Assembly: GCF_947498175.1 (NCBI RefSeq) | Contig: NZ_CANMJB010000005.1 | Span: 124,001 to 188,000 of the forward strand | Direction of reading: 5' to 3' | Source of the DNA: an uncultured Algimonas sp. | GTDB lineage: Bacteria > Pseudomonadota > Alphaproteobacteria > Caulobacterales > Maricaulaceae | Length of the DNA: 64,000 bases | Shown here: positions 17,945-26,370 of the stretch, piece after piece | Layout: every line of letters begins with the position of its first letter | Numbering within the stretch: the stretch's first letter is position 1 | Translations under genes and position numbers: made by a program | Notes under the pieces: model-generated | What the model saw: the letters and a program-made list of their open reading frames with translations, nothing else | What the model was told of the DNA's origin: nothing | Databases searched by the model: none

Positions 17945-18574
17945 TCAACTTCCATAAGCGTCGGGGAAAACCAAGTTCAAGCCGAAATGGACGCGATCGG
18001 CTGGAGACTCGCTTCCATCCGGCTTCACGCCGAATCGGTCTCTATCTTGCAGACGCGAAGCCCATAGGCTTATCAGAGCATCGCTCGCCTGCTCCGCAGT
18101 CAGCTTCGACTGGATCCAGCCCCGCTCCAATCCCGCACCGATCAGCCTCGTCAGGTTTTCGAACGTCCGGTCGTAAGTCGCCTTGTAGAACTCGGCCGCG
18201 ATATCGGGAATGTGTCGCGACTCCGTTATGACGAGATGTTCGAATCCACGGATTTCCCGTTTGGACAGAAGTGTGAGCAGTCCGGTCCCGAAGCCTTTCA
18301 AAGCATCGAGATATGCTTCCCGCTCATCCGGCAGGTCGTCGGGCGCAACCATAAATGTGTCGCCCTCCCGCTCCAGCACCTTTACGAGGATAGCTGCCTT
18401 GTCAGGGAAATATTTGTACAGCGTCGCTTTGGAGGCACTCGCCTCCCGGACCAGCATGTCCGTCGTCACACCGGAATAGCCATGCTTCAGGAACAGCTTT
18501 CGCCCCGCCGCGATGATCCGTGTTTCAGGATCACGCTTCGGAGTCGTTTTTTGCTTTATAGTGCTTTTCGACAT
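17945..18574 (-). CDS. TetR/AcrR family regulator
   Basis: This 209-residue protein has a TetR helix-turn-helix (VTTDMLVREASASKATLYKYFPDKAAIL) and a C-terminal domain with SLWASRLQDRDRFGVKPDG. It is convergent with the RND operon. The start is uncertain: ATG at 18574 (MSKSTIKQK) is preferred, but the frame extends to a TTG at 18601. A palindrome-like aatacggaacagtactgcag (18609-18628) lies directly upstream and shares a nine-base core with the promoter region of the RND operon, so it may control both. The ligand is unknown. Confidence 0.88.
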   Translation of the reverse strand: MSKSTIKQKTTPKRDPETRIIAAGRKLFLKHGYSGVTTDMLVREASASKATLYKYFPDKAAILVKVLEREGDTFMVAPDDLPDEREAYLDALKGFGTGLLTLLSKREIRGFEHLVITESRHIPDIAAEFYKATYDRTFENLTRLIGAGLERGWIQSKLTAEQASDALISLWASRLQDRDRFGVKPDGSESPADRVHFGLNLVFPDAYGS

Positions 18575-18601
18575 CGCAGAGCAGTAGCACTTACTGGGCA
18601 A

Positions 18602-19422
18602 GCCTTACAATACGGAACAGTACTGCAGCCTAGCATCTAAGCAGTTATGCCGCTTCTCAACTTGCGCAAACGGCACAGAACACGCGCCTCTGATATCGTG
18701 ATCGGTATCAATCAGAAATGCCCATGGAACTCGCTTTCGCCTAATTCGGACCGCGCTAAAGTCGACAAAGCCGGACAGCGTCCGCGACAGACCGTATGAC
18801 ATGCCTCGTCTATCATCATATCGGGATGTATGATCACACTTCGCCATTCTCCTAGCCTATCTTTCAAGACGGCCCTCGTCGCATCAGCCGGACTTCTGAT
18901 CATTGGCTGCTCCATAGCACCTGCGCCGAGCGCCGACGTGAACGATCCCGCTGTCGACTCGATCATGATGGGTTGTCTGGCAAATTTCCCGAAAATCCGG
19001 CCTTGCCGATCAGTTGACTCACCGTGAAAGAAACTGTGAACGGCGCAGCGGTTCGTCGGCCGATACCGGTGCGGACAGAACCCATGATCAGCAACACGGC
19101 ATAGGTTGAGACTGCGGCTTGGACCGACAACCTGTAACACGACACTGTCATGCTCTGGAAGGACAGGGCGTTGGATCGTAGCTGGAGCCGGTAAAGCCTC
19201 GATCCCGACCAGCTGCTTAACACCTACTATCTGAACTAATTGACGGTCACGACACGGAAAGAATTTAATATACAATTAGCGCTCTATCTCCCAGAGCTCA
19301 ATCCAATCAATCACATGCTCAACTGATTCGTCAGCTATGTGCTACATAACACTACTCATCGTGTGATACATTTTGCGCTTTAGTTCTCACAAGCGTCTGT
19401 TATGATTGGATTTATAGTTGAG
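18602..19422. other. Gene-poor degenerate region
   Basis: About 820 bases with no gene I can defend. A short plus-strand frame (18830-19027, 65 codons) begins like a lipoprotein (ASAGLLIIGCS) but ends after an unrelated-looking tail, so it may be a truncated gene. The minus strand also has open stretches without recognisable content. The last 150 bases are AT-rich, as is the gap at 4.1-4.6 kb. Confidence 0.5.
18830..19027 (+). CDS. Short putative lipoprotein or truncated gene remnant
   Basis: This 65-codon frame encodes a basic start, a hydrophobic stretch and a lipobox-like LLIIGC at about residues 22-27, then a Pro/Ala-rich segment (APAPSADVNDP). The remaining ~20 codons do not look like a mature domain. 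No family is recognised. It may be the leader of a lipoprotein gene whose body was lost, which fits the degraded surroundings, or a chance frame. Confidence 0.25.
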   Translation: MITLRHSPSLSFKTALVASAGLLIIGCSIAPAPSADVNDPAVDSIMMGCLANFPKIRPCRSVDSP

Positions 19423-19445
19423 GCATTGTGCCTCTTCTGGGCACC
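19423..19445. repeat. Hairpin-like repeat, copy 2, upstream of the integrase remnant
   Basis: The core is GTGCCTCTTCTG followed directly by GGCACCA, lacking one C of the copy near 4.3 kb. GTGCC/GGCAC can form a stem. It lies about 125 bases upstream of the decayed integrase gene, where phage- or island-type integrase genes often have their attachment site. Together with copy 1 it brackets about 15.1 kb that holds both efflux operons. Confidence 0.45.
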
Positions 19446-19569
19446 AATTCTTCAGGTTGTGTGGTCTGTAGGCGTTTGAAAACATTACAGCAATCCTCAT
19501 CCAGCCTCACCTGCCCTCAGATCAGCTTTTATTTTGGACCACACTTTGGGACACAAAAGAGCTACAATC

Positions 19570-20128
19570 ATGTCTGAGATGAAACACCTCGATCAATATC
19601 TGAAACTGCGCAAAGGCCGTTATTACTACGTCCGGCGCGTGCCAAATTGCTACCGCGACGTGGACAGTCGCACTCTCATCAAATTGGTCTTGGACACGGG
19701 ATCGCGCGAAGTGGCCCGTGGACGCCAAGACGGCTTTTCCGAAGCCGATGAACAACTCTGGGTGTCGCTCAGGGCGTTCGACTCTTCCTTTGCTGTCCAT
19801 CCAGCTTTGGGGCGGTACGAAGCCGCCAAAGCCCGCGCTCTGGCGCGAGGGTTCATGTATTACCTGTCGAGGAGCTGACGGAAGCCACGCCACATACGAA
19901 CTCATCGCATGCATCATCCTAATGGAGCGGAGTCTCGGCAAAGCACAACGATCGTCCGAAGCGGACGCGCTGCTCGGCATTGCTACGAAACTTTCTGTTC
20001 GGATGAGCGAAGCCTTCGATCTTTATTGCCACAAGATCAAGGTCGGGGACCATAAGGGTAAGGCGCCTATCCAACGCGAAAACTGGCGCAAGGTCAAATT
20101 TGCGTGGAGCAAACGAAAGGCTTACTGA
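19570..20128 (+). pseudogene. Decayed tyrosine-type site-specific integrase
   Basis: The first frame (ATG 19570 to 19878) encodes an integrase N-terminus: YLKLRKGRYYYVRRVPN, then LIKLVLDTGSREVARGRQDGFSEADEQLW, then RYEAAKARALARGF. It breaks near 19860, and the match resumes in another frame with a core-binding segment (MSEAFDLYCHKIKVGDHKGKAPIQRENWRKVKF) that ends in a stop at 20128. The whole catalytic C-terminal half (RxxR...Y) is missing. This is a dead remnant of a mobile element. The identification rests on resemblance to integrases that begin with this YVRRVP arrangement. Confidence 0.75.
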
Positions 20129-20553
20129 AAACTCTGCAATGGCAGCCACGACCATCTAAACCTGATTGGTTTCGCTACTACCAATGGTGAGTCTAGCTTT
20201 TGTGTAAAAGCGTCAGTCGCGCACGGTTAAATATGCCGTATGTGTAAGACATGCTTTCAGCGGAGTCGGTTTAGTGACTAGCACATTTATACATGGCCAC
20301 GGCTCCAAATTGTAGATACAGCCCCTCTGGTCCAACTTTTCTCGAAAGCCACTGCCAGATTCATACGTTTTCGAAGCAGAACACATTTCCATTTTACTCA
20401 AAAGAGAAACGAATAGGCTGTATCCGTAGTCCGCCGCGGTTGGCCAAAACCATCGATCTTGCGCTCCCTCGCAGATTTTCAAGTAACAACACTACATCGT
20501 CCGCCGAGACGGGCTACGTTTCGGCATCCGGTATTTCATGCAGCTTTTGTATC
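20129..20553. other. Gap with no recognisable gene
   Basis: About 425 bases between the integrase remnant and the ChaN-like gene. Short frames on both strands (for example 20213-20482, minus) show no domain, ribosome site or compositional support. It may be the eroded remainder of the element that carried the integrase. Confidence 0.5.
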
Positions 20554-21408
20554 TTAATCCCGTTGAAATGCGGCACAGGGATCTTCTCGCTCAGATGGTT
20601 TCGTTACCTGAACAATATCGAAGAGAGACGAATCCAGGCCGCTCCCTTGCTCGAGCAGTCCAACAACCACAACGGATGCGTTCGGCATGACCTGCTGAAG
20701 AACTCCGGGCACGCCCCTGTCCTTGCGAGCATGGCCCGTGCCGGTGATCAGCACGACTGGAGCTGGGCCGGGTGACAGGGCATGGGCTTCGAGCGTCCGC
20801 ATGGCGAAGACGGCGTCGCGCAGTCGCTGCGCCTCGATCATGGACCGGGCCGTTTCCGAAGTGATCATGCCGCAATGGGAATCGATGAACATCTGGGTCA
20901 GATCTTCAGTGTCTTTCTGGGATAGACTCTCGCCCAGACCATAGTCCGGGGGGAGGTTCGACACGGATTGAGCGCCTTCTTTCATCGACCGGTGGACATC
21001 ATCCCGCGCCACGCCCGCGCCGACGATTCGGCTGGACGATGCCGCATCGAAGACCGGTTCATAGATCTCCCAGTCGGGCCAGCCGGACTCATCCCACCCC
21101 AAGGCTTCGCGCAAGTCTGTGCCGCGCGCCCGCGCTGCGTCTGCCACCTCCGTCTTCGTGATGGGAACCATTTCGAAAATTACGGCGTCCGGTTCGACCC
21201 GATGAATGACCTCGGCTTGGATGCTGTGATGTTGCGCATTATCATGCGTCTCGCCCAGAATGATGATGTCCGCTCCAGAGAGGCTTGATATCCAGTCTGC
21301 CCCCTCCGGGTGCGGGTATGTCTGACAGGCGGCCAAACCTGCCAGAACGATGACCGACAGTGAGCGAAACGCGGACGCTGTCACTCTGCGGCTTCCATAG
21401 CGATGCAT
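20554..21408 (-). CDS. ChaN family lipoprotein, heme/iron associated
   Basis: This 284-residue protein has a lipobox (VLAGLAAC, Cys at about residue 28) and the ChaN (DUF399) core: ILGETHDNAQHHSIQAEVI near the N-terminus, a central helical domain, and VVLITGTGHARKDRGVPGVLQ. ChaN of Campylobacter is an iron-regulated outer-membrane lipoprotein that binds heme. Here it is the last gene of the heme-receptor operon, which supports a role in heme handling at the outer membrane. Its start overlaps the upstream small gene by 28 bases. Confidence 0.85.
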   Translation of the reverse strand: MHRYGSRRVTASAFRSLSVIVLAGLAACQTYPHPEGADWISSLSGADIIILGETHDNAQHHSIQAEVIHRVEPDAVIFEMVPITKTEVADAARARGTDLREALGWDESGWPDWEIYEPVFDAASSSRIVGAGVARDDVHRSMKEGAQSVSNLPPDYGLGESLSQKDTEDLTQMFIDSHCGMITSETARSMIEAQRLRDAVFAMRTLEAHALSPGPAPVVLITGTGHARKDRGVPGVLQQVMPNASVVVVGLLEQGSGLDSSLFDIVQVTKPSEREDPCAAFQRD

Positions 21409-21593
21409 TCTGTTGGAAGGCCGGAGAGCAACCGACGTTCTCGCTTCAGCCAGTTTCTATGGGTCTGCAGAGTTTCCATTAGACGAAAGTCATCCGGTCG
21501 GTTCAGGGTTTCGCTTTCCAGCCAGCAATCCATCACCGCAATCTGGCTATCCAACCAAGACGCGACCGTTTCATTTGAAAAGTGAGTGCACAT
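21381..21593 (-). CDS. 70-residue protein of unknown function in the heme operon
   Basis: The product is hydrophilic and mostly helical (VASWLDSQIAVMDCWLES; RLMETLQTHRNWLKRERRLL) with no signal peptide or membrane segment, so it is probably cytoplasmic. It overlaps both neighbours (28 bases with the ChaN-like gene and 23 with the 145-residue gene), a tight coupling that supports it being real. It does not look like HemP. No function is assigned. Confidence 0.6.
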   Translation of the reverse strand: MCTHFSNETVASWLDSQIAVMDCWLESETLNRPDDFRLMETLQTHRNWLKRERRLLSGLPTECIAMEAAE

Positions 21594-22008
21594 TAGCGGA
21601 TCCTTTTTCGGAAGATGGGTTGAGTGTTCGAGGTTTGACTTTCACAGATATATCAGGCGTTAGGACCGGATGCCCGGACCTCAGGAACAGTCCAGCGAGG
21701 CGTTGGACCGCGTCGGATAAGTCTGGCGCAGGCGGCGCGCCCAGAAGCAAGCTCAGCTGGGCATCACGCTGTAGACTAAATTTTTGCTGAGCGGCGTTCA
21801 TGCCCGAGACCAAGGCGATTTCGTCATGGGTCACACCCAGGACACCGGGGTGCGATAGATGCATCATTCGACGCCCGGCCTGCGCCATTGCCTGTATGAG
21901 GGAAAGACAATGAACCCGTCCTTCGTCGCCGTCTGGTCCGAGCGCCCGGTTCAAGCCGTCGATTACAGGCTGACAATGGCCGTGGCCCGTGCACAGGCGC
22001 GGACGCAC
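21571..22008 (-). CDS. Cys/His-containing 145-residue protein of unknown function in the heme operon
   Basis: The N-terminus holds a Cys/His cluster (CTGHGHC at residues 6-12), and more His and Cys follow (RVHCLSLIQ; MMHLSHPGVLGVTHDE), a composition compatible with metal or heme binding. No signal peptide is visible. The first usable start is GTG at 22008, since upstream in-frame codons to the preceding stop include no ATG, GTG or TTG. It lies 82 bases after the receptor gene on the same strand. I do not recognise the family. Confidence 0.6.
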   Translation of the reverse strand: MRPRLCTGHGHCQPVIDGLNRALGPDGDEGRVHCLSLIQAMAQAGRRMMHLSHPGVLGVTHDEIALVSGMNAAQQKFSLQRDAQLSLLLGAPPAPDLSDAVQRLAGLFLRSGHPVLTPDISVKVKPRTLNPSSEKGSANVHSLFK

Positions 22009-22090
22009 CAGATCAAGACACCGGCTCCGTAACCTAGGTCGTTCACACGAAGCCCGGAATAGCGGCTATGGGTTTTCGACATTGTCGACA

Positions 22091-24262
22091 TCAGAAATTC
22101 CGCTGCAGGGTCAGGGCCGCTTTGAAGCTTCGGCCCGGTTCGCTGACGCCTTCAAAAACGCGATCATATTCTGTATCGAAGACGTTATCGATTCCGACAT
22201 CCAGACCAATGCCGCGCAGGCGTTCTGGTCGCCAGCTCGCGTAGAGATCGAAAACCGTGTATCTGTTTCGACTTTCGGCAATGACCAGACTATTCGTGGC
22301 GGTATCGAATTCACGCCTTTCGAATGTACCGGCAGACTGAATCCGAATGCCTGTCAATGCGTTCCACTCAGGGATCTTGACGCGTGTATCCAGCGAGAAG
22401 CGGTCCGGGGTCAGTATACCAAGGTCTTCATTATTGGCTTTGTCTTCACCGTCTACCGTGCCGTATGCGGCTGCCATCCGGATGCGCCCACTTTCGTAGA
22501 CGGCTTCCAGCTCGTATCCTGACAGTTCTGCATTGGCGAGATTGTCGCTGACAGTCGTTCCGGCTGTGCAAGGTTGGAATGCGGGCGGCGCGAAACAGGT
22601 TGGGTCGAACGCGAAATCCACACGGATATTGATGAGATCCGTAACGTCGCTCGTATAGTAAGATCCCTTGGCGCGGAATGTGTCGCCCGGCACAACGACA
22701 TTATCGAAATCCAGAGACAATCCACCCTCATAGCTCTTAGCCTTTTCGGGAAGAAGGTTGGGATTAGGCACGAAATTGTTGTTCACGAAAACGAAGCCCC
22801 CCCGAGCTGGATTGAACAGGACGGGATGCGGGACTGGAAAGTGGACACCGTCCAGATAGAGTTCGTTGATTGACGGGGCGCGGAAGCCCTCGGAGTAGGA
22901 CCCGAAAACCCGAACGTTCCGGCTGCCCAGACTGGCAGCGAGTCGCGGCGACCAGGCTGTATCGCTCACATCCTGCTCTCCGACGGCGTCAGAATCGAAG
23001 GAGTCATAGCGTATGCCCGGGATGACGAGCAGATCGAGCGTGTCGCTGAATTCGATGCGCGCCTCAGCCTGGATAAACAATCCGATAAACTCCGCCGATC
23101 CGTCAGGCACTCCGGCGCGCGTATTGTCCGCGCTATTGTTATCTGTTCCGACCTGTTCATCCCTGTACCAGTCTCCGCCGAATGTCAGACGGGTCTCAAA
23201 CCCGCCAAGATCCAGATCGGAATTGTTGCGCAGTCCCAGACCGGTCGTCTCGATATCCCTGACCGTCATACGGTTGATGGACGGGTCGAACTCCTCGACC
23301 GCCGTGTCGGTGAAATAGGCCGTCAGAGTCGTATCGATGAGGTCGCTGACCGGATCGAAGCGTCCTGAAAAGCGGACCGTATCCGTACCGATATCCTTTT
23401 CGATGTCGTTTCCGACCGCGACGCCTTGACCATTATTGGGTTCGACCGCCGTGTTTTGAAATCTTTGATAAGAGCCTTCCACGCTGAACGCGTCCGAAAA
23501 CGCGTAACCCGCTTTGAGAAAGTAGTTCTGGATATCGTCATCAGATGGCAAGTCCGCACCCGAACCCAACTCTATATCGCCGGACGTCCGCAATCCGACA
23601 CTGCCGACCAGGTCAAGACCGCCTTGCTGTGTATAGGCCGTCAGCGTGCCGAGGACGTCTTCATTGACCGATTGATAGCCGAGGCGGACGCGCGCGCCGA
23701 ACGTCTCGTCATCCGCGAGAAAGTCACTGGCGTCGATTGTCTCGAAAGCCAGAACGCCGCCCACTGCGCCGGAGCCGTAAAGCGATGATGCCGGCCCTTT
23801 AACGACTTCGGCGGATTTGACGAGATCCGGATCCAGAAAGAACCGTCCGTCATGAACCGAGATGAAGGACTGCCGCGCTCCGTCGAGAAGAATCAGAACG
23901 TTTTCTCCGCCACGCCCGCGAATGGACGGCGTCTCGCCTGTCCGGCGCGGTCCTCCGGAAAACTCGACGCCAGGGACATCGCGCAAGGCATCGGAAATGG
24001 AACTGGGCGCGAAAATTTCGATGTCTTCGCGCGTGATGACACCGACCTGTCCAGGATATTCGAAAACCGTGACGGGGTTGGCCGTGCCGTAGACTGTGAT
24101 GATGTCTTCTTCCTGATCGAATGCCGACAATTGTTCTTCGGACCTCTCGTCCAACTCGGCGTCACGAGACACTTGCGCATAGGTTGGAGCCGCCAGACCG
24201 CCCACCAATGCCAGAGCGGCAACACCGGCGCTCCATCGTCGTGATTTCAGATTCAATGTCAT
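22091..24262 (-). CDS. TonB-dependent heme/hemoglobin receptor
   Basis: This 723-residue protein has a signal peptide (ending TYAQ), a TonB-box-like EEDIITVYG, a plug (ISDALRDVPGVEFSGGPRRTGETPSIRGRGG) and a barrel ending in an aromatic residue (LQRNF). The barrel carries FRAPSINELY and NPNLLPEKAKSYEGG, the paired FRAP/NPNL motifs typical of heme and hemoglobin receptors. The ATG at 24262 has GGAGG upstream; an in-frame codon at 24292 is less likely. It is divergent from hmuSTUV and heads an operon with two small genes and a ChaN-like lipoprotein. Confidence 0.93.
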   Translation of the reverse strand: MTLNLKSRRWSAGVAALALVGGLAAPTYAQVSRDAELDERSEEQLSAFDQEEDIITVYGTANPVTVFEYPGQVGVITREDIEIFAPSSISDALRDVPGVEFSGGPRRTGETPSIRGRGGENVLILLDGARQSFISVHDGRFFLDPDLVKSAEVVKGPASSLYGSGAVGGVLAFETIDASDFLADDETFGARVRLGYQSVNEDVLGTLTAYTQQGGLDLVGSVGLRTSGDIELGSGADLPSDDDIQNYFLKAGYAFSDAFSVEGSYQRFQNTAVEPNNGQGVAVGNDIEKDIGTDTVRFSGRFDPVSDLIDTTLTAYFTDTAVEEFDPSINRMTVRDIETTGLGLRNNSDLDLGGFETRLTFGGDWYRDEQVGTDNNSADNTRAGVPDGSAEFIGLFIQAEARIEFSDTLDLLVIPGIRYDSFDSDAVGEQDVSDTAWSPRLAASLGSRNVRVFGSYSEGFRAPSINELYLDGVHFPVPHPVLFNPARGGFVFVNNNFVPNPNLLPEKAKSYEGGLSLDFDNVVVPGDTFRAKGSYYTSDVTDLINIRVDFAFDPTCFAPPAFQPCTAGTTVSDNLANAELSGYELEAVYESGRIRMAAAYGTVDGEDKANNEDLGILTPDRFSLDTRVKIPEWNALTGIRIQSAGTFERREFDTATNSLVIAESRNRYTVFDLYASWRPERLRGIGLDVGIDNVFDTEYDRVFEGVSEPGRSFKAALTLQRNF

Positions 24263-24298
24263 GATGATCCCTCCGGTTGGCTTGCGAGCCACATAAGT

Positions 24299-24313
24299 TG
24301 CAAACCATTCTCA
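24299..24313. promoter_or_regulatory. Fur-family box candidate between the heme receptor and hmuS
   Basis: TGCAAACCATTCTCA fits the 7-1-7 layout of Fur-type operators: the right half ATTCTCA is identical to one arm of the perfect palindrome at 33887-33901, and the left half matches 4 of 7 positions. It lies in the 150-base divergent promoter between the receptor gene and hmuS, so one bound dimer could repress both sides when iron is plentiful. Confidence 0.5.
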
Positions 24314-24412
24314 ATTTCAGCTTCGCACTATTGCACTTGAAAGTGACTCGCAAGAACATTATGCGATCAATTCGAACCGGGGCCTTCACTTGGCTCACTA
24401 AGGGATACTGTC

Positions 24413-25471
24413 ATGACCGTTGCCGCCACTCTCGACTCTACAAAACCGTCAGTGCTGGATCGCTATGAAACCTTGAAGCGCGACACCCCTAAGCTCCGGG
24501 CAAAGGATGCCGCCGAACGGTTGGGAATCAGCGAAGCCGAACTCCTTGCTGCCCGCGTCTCGGACGGGATCGTTAGGCTAGACGGCGATTTCGCTGACCT
24601 CATCCGCGCCCTGCCTTCGCTCGGGCGGATCATGTGTCTGACACGGAACAGCGGGTGCGTTCACGAAAAGCATGGCGAGTTCGGCAAAATCAATATCGGC
24701 CCCGGCCACGGTATCGTGCTGAACCACGATATCGACCTTCGCCTGTTCATGAGCCATTGGCGTCATGCCTTCGCCGTCACGGAACAGGTGGCCTCCGGCT
24801 TGCGGCGCAGTCTGCAGTTTTTCGACGTGGATGGCCGCGCCGTTCATAAGGTCTACATGCCGGTGGATGCCGACATGGCGCCTCTCGACCGGATCGTGAC
24901 CGACTTCCGGATGGCGGACCAGACGGCCCCCCTGACTACACGCCCCCTACCCGCGCCGCGCGAAGATAAACCGGATGCCGACATCGACACAGACGGCTTT
25001 CTGGACCACTGGGAAGACCTGCAGGATACGCACGACTTCTTCGGCCTGCTGAACGAATTCGGCATCGGTCGGCGTCAAAGTATGCGACTGGCAAAGGGAC
25101 GGTTCACAAGGCCCGTCGAACAAAATGCGGTCGAGGCGTTGTTGACCGCAGCTTCGGACACAGCCGTTCCGATCATGTGTTTTGCGGGCAATCCCGGCTG
25201 CATCCAGATTCACACGGGCCCGGTCGAGACGATCAAGATGATGGGCCCATGGCTGAACGTGCTGGACCCCACCTTCAATCTGCATTTCGACACGCGCGCC
25301 GTGGAAAGCGTCTGGGTCGTCGAGAAGCCGACTCGCGACGGCATCGTCACATCCGTCGAAATCTATGATGCGGACGGGAAATGCTTCTGCCAATTCTTCG
25401 GCGAGCGCAAACCTGGCCAGGACGAGTTGCAGGGCTGGCGCGACATCGTCTCCGGATTGCAAGCAGCGTAA
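24413..25471 (+). CDS. hmuS: Hemin-degrading factor, HmuS/HemS family
   Basis: This 352-residue protein has the duplicated HemS domain. The first half contains LPSLGRIMCLTRNSGCVHEKHGEFGKI and the second half VPIMCFAGNPGCIQIHTGPVETIKMMGPWLNVLDPTFNLH. Family members bind heme in the cytoplasm and either chaperone it or cleave it to release iron. It starts with ATG at 24413 and leads a compact hmuSTUV operon, three bases ahead of hmuT. Expression is probably iron-repressed through the upstream Fur-like site. Confidence 0.93.
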   Translation: MTVAATLDSTKPSVLDRYETLKRDTPKLRAKDAAERLGISEAELLAARVSDGIVRLDGDFADLIRALPSLGRIMCLTRNSGCVHEKHGEFGKINIGPGHGIVLNHDIDLRLFMSHWRHAFAVTEQVASGLRRSLQFFDVDGRAVHKVYMPVDADMAPLDRIVTDFRMADQTAPLTTRPLPAPREDKPDADIDTDGFLDHWEDLQDTHDFFGLLNEFGIGRRQSMRLAKGRFTRPVEQNAVEALLTAASDTAVPIMCFAGNPGCIQIHTGPVETIKMMGPWLNVLDPTFNLHFDTRAVESVWVVEKPTRDGIVTSVEIYDADGKCFCQFFGERKPGQDELQGWRDIVSGLQAA

Positions 25472-25473
25472 CC

Positions 25474-26370
25474 ATGACATTCACGAAAACCGCCTCTCGC
25501 GCTGCTATTGTGGCGTGTGCAACATTCGGTCTGATCGCTTGTGCAGGCAGCGCCCCACCCGACATGGACGGGCCTCAGCGCATCGTCAGTCTGGGCGGCG
25601 ACCTGACGGAAATCGTCGTGGCTCTGGGCGCGGAGGACCGGATCGTGGCCCGCGACTCCACCAGTTCCTACCCGGCCTCTGTTCAGGCTCTGCTCGATGT
25701 CGGCTATGTTCGCGCCCTGAATGCGGAAGGCATCCTTGCGCTGTCGCCCACGCTCGTCATCGCCTCCGCCGAAGCGGGGCCGCCGGAGGCGCTCGACCAG
25801 TTGCGCGCCGCCGGCGTCGACATCGTCGTGCCTCCGTCCGGATACACTCAAAAGGCCCTGCTGGCGCGGATCGACATGATCGGCGATGCGCTTGGCGCGG
25901 AGTCCGAGGCGGATGCTTTGGAAGCTGATCTGACACGAAAGATGGAGGCCGCAACCCGGCCCACGACTGGCTCCGACAAACCCAAGGTTCTATTTCTATT
26001 AAGCGGTCGTGACGGCTCACCCATGGCGGCAGGGACGGAAACGGCGGCCCATGCCATGATCCAATTGGCGGGCGGTCGGAATGTGTTCGACACCCATTCG
26101 GGCTACAAGGCCTACAGTTTTGAAGCGATGGCAGCCGCAGCCCCGGATGTTATCATGATGATGGATCATTCGCTGACCCAGCTAGGTGGCCTGAAGGGTC
26201 TGAGCGAACATCCTGCCATCGGTCTTACTCCTGCGGCCCGGAATGGACGCATCGTCGCCTCCGATGGGACCTTCCTGCTCGGCTTCGGGCCACGTTTGCC
26301 AGAAGCAATCAGCTTCGTAGCTGAAGGCTTTCACTCCGCTGCAGAACCTTCGGGCCCCGTCGCTCCGTGA
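25474..26370 (+). CDS. hmuT: Hemin ABC transporter periplasmic binding protein
   Basis: This 298-residue protein has a lipobox-like signal (FGLIACAG) and a periplasmic-binding fold of the heme/siderophore class: RIVSLGGDLTEIVVALGAEDRIVARDSTSSYP at the start, then KVLFLLSGRDGSPMAAG, and a C-terminal lobe. It would pass heme from the outer-membrane receptor to HmuUV. The ATG at 25474 follows the hmuS stop by two bases. An upstream open frame from 25381 lies inside hmuS and is discarded. Confidence 0.92.
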   Translation: MTFTKTASRAAIVACATFGLIACAGSAPPDMDGPQRIVSLGGDLTEIVVALGAEDRIVARDSTSSYPASVQALLDVGYVRALNAEGILALSPTLVIASAEAGPPEALDQLRAAGVDIVVPPSGYTQKALLARIDMIGDALGAESEADALEADLTRKMEAATRPTTGSDKPKVLFLLSGRDGSPMAAGTETAAHAMIQLAGGRNVFDTHSGYKAYSFEAMAAAAPDVIMMMDHSLTQLGGLKGLSEHPAIGLTPAARNGRIVASDGTFLLGFGPRLPEAISFVAEGFHSAAEPSGPVAP

